Shown here in pieces: positions 8,670 to 9,390 of a stretch of 9,390 nt of DNA; position 1 is the stretch's first letter; every line of letters starts with the position of its first letter. Both the position numbers and the translations under genes were made by a program. The DNA comes from Thermoplasmata archaeon (lineage in GTDB: Archaea; Thermoplasmatota; Thermoplasmata; Lutacidiplasmatales; UBA184): NCBI GenBank assembly GCA_030044695.1, contig JASIDM010000128.1, forward strand, positions 1 through 9,390. The letters run 5' to 3'. The notes under the pieces are model-generated. The model searched no databases. It was given only the letters and a program-made list of their open reading frames with translations, and was not told the origin of the DNA.

Positions 8670-9390
8670 GTGCGCTCGGTCGTTCGGGTCGCCGAACGGG
8701 TCCAGGAGACCCCGTCGACGGTCACCCTCAGGTTCCCCTACCCTGACCCCGCGGACCCCGGACAGTTCGTGATGCTCTGGCTCCCGGGGGACGACGAGCT
8801 GCCGATGTCGCTCTCCTACACGGACGGGGAGACCAAGGGCGTGACCGTGAAGGCGATGGGCGACACCAGTCGCCGCGTCCTTGGGGTTCGGCCGGACGAT
8901 CGCGTGGGGGTCCGGGGGCCGTACGGGGACCGCTTCGATCTTACGGCGAAGCGGATCCTGGTCGTCGCCGGCGGTTCCGGGGCCGCGGTGCTGGCGCCGG
9001 CGGCCGAGGGAGCGATCGCCCAGGGTTCGTCGGTGACGGTGGCCCTCGGGGCCACGACCGCCGCCGAGCTCCTCTTCGCCGAGCGATTCCGGGCGATGGG
9101 GGCCCGGGTGGTCGTCGCCACGGACGACGGCTCGGCAGGAGAGCGAGGGTTCGTCACCGGCCCGTCGGACCGCCTCCTCCAGGAGACGAGGTACGACGCG
9201 GTCTGGACCTGCGGGCCCGAGGTGATGATGACGAAGGTCGTCCGGAGCGCCCAGGCCCACGGCGTGCGCGCGTTCTGCTCGGTGGAGCGGCACATGAAGT
9301 GCGCCCTCGGGATGTGCGACGCCTGCGCGCTGGGGCCCTACCACGTCTGCCGGGACGGCCCGGTGTTCGACGCGGAGACGCTCCTCCGCG
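8670..9390 (+). CDS. pyrK: Dihydroorotate dehydrogenase electron-transfer subunit PyrK (3' end beyond window)
   Basis: The frame is open from the GTG at 8670 to the right edge (240 codons). PyrK carries FAD and a [2Fe-2S] cluster and passes electrons from PyrD's FMN to NAD+. The fold is ferredoxin-reductase-like: flavin barrel with PGQFVMLWLPG (30-40) and ELPMSLSY (43-50, where many bacterial PyrKs have RPxS), a nucleotide-binding half beginning ILVVAGGSGAAVLAP (96-110), and CGPEVMM (181-187). The cluster ligands are C211-x4-C216-x2-C219-x7-C227, followed by the family's DGPVFDAE. The x7 spacing is shorter than in bacterial PyrKs and resembles archaeal ones. The glycine loop GGSGAAVLAP deviates from the common GGGxGxAPL. 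An in-frame TAA at 8643-8645 rules out a longer N-terminus, so the GTG start is well supported. Only a few residues should be missing, since DGPVF normally lies near the C-terminus. Confidence 0.94.
   Translation, partial: MRSVVRVAERVQETPSTVTLRFPYPDPADPGQFVMLWLPGDDELPMSLSYTDGETKGVTVKAMGDTSRRVLGVRPDDRVGVRGPYGDRFDLTAKRILVVAGGSGAAVLAPAAEGAIAQGSSVTVALGATTAAELLFAERFRAMGARVVVATDDGSAGERGFVTGPSDRLLQETRYDAVWTCGPEVMMTKVVRSAQAHGVRAFCSVERHMKCALGMCDACALGPYHVCRDGPVFDAETLLR

Overview
This is a very GC-rich (about 70% by eye), densely coding archaeal chromosome fragment. The archaeal call rests on ribosomal protein L10e, pantoate kinase, the proteasome-activating nucleotidase PAN, a SelB-like protein with a degenerate G domain, and an archaeal-type PyrK. 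A/T-rich boxes lying about 24-36 nt upstream of most start codons fit archaeal TATA promoters with leaderless or nearly leaderless mRNAs. The proteins lack the strongly acidic composition of haloarchaea. A GC-rich member of Thermoplasmatota or a related mesophilic lineage is my best guess, but the window alone does not settle it. Nothing looks like a mobile element, CRISPR array, rRNA or tRNA.

Layout from left to right: (1) 1-534, minus strand: a two-CxxC zinc-ribbon protein with a long Pro/Ser/Thr/Ala-rich tail, cut by the left edge. (2) 639-1118, plus: a UspA-type universal stress protein, divergent from the zinc ribbon. (3) 1084-1599, minus: ribosomal protein L10e, overlapping the end of the stress protein tail-to-tail. 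(4) 1687-2595, minus: pantoate kinase for archaeal CoA synthesis. (5) 2692-3900, plus: PAN, divergent from pantoate kinase across a palindromic TATA box. (6) 3953-4903 and 4900-7506, minus: a clpB plus SelB-like operon with a 4-nt GTGA overlap, convergent with pan. (7) 7561-8499, plus: class 1B dihydroorotate dehydrogenase PyrD, divergent from clpB across a shared TATA-like box. (8) 8670-9390, plus: PyrK, the iron-sulfur/flavin partner of PyrD, cut by the right edge.

Functionally the centre is a protein-homeostasis neighbourhood. It holds PAN (unfolding for the 20S proteasome), ClpB (disaggregation), a translation-factor relative without recognisable GTPase motifs and a ribosomal protein, with a stress protein nearby. 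The right end is pyrimidine synthesis (PyrD-PyrK) and pantoate kinase serves CoA synthesis. The most notable points are the probable pseudo-GTPase translationally coupled to ClpB, a PAN C-terminus with Phe where the gate-opening HbYX motif has Tyr, and divergent promoters with near-symmetric TATA placement, which revise the start codons of clpB and pyrD.
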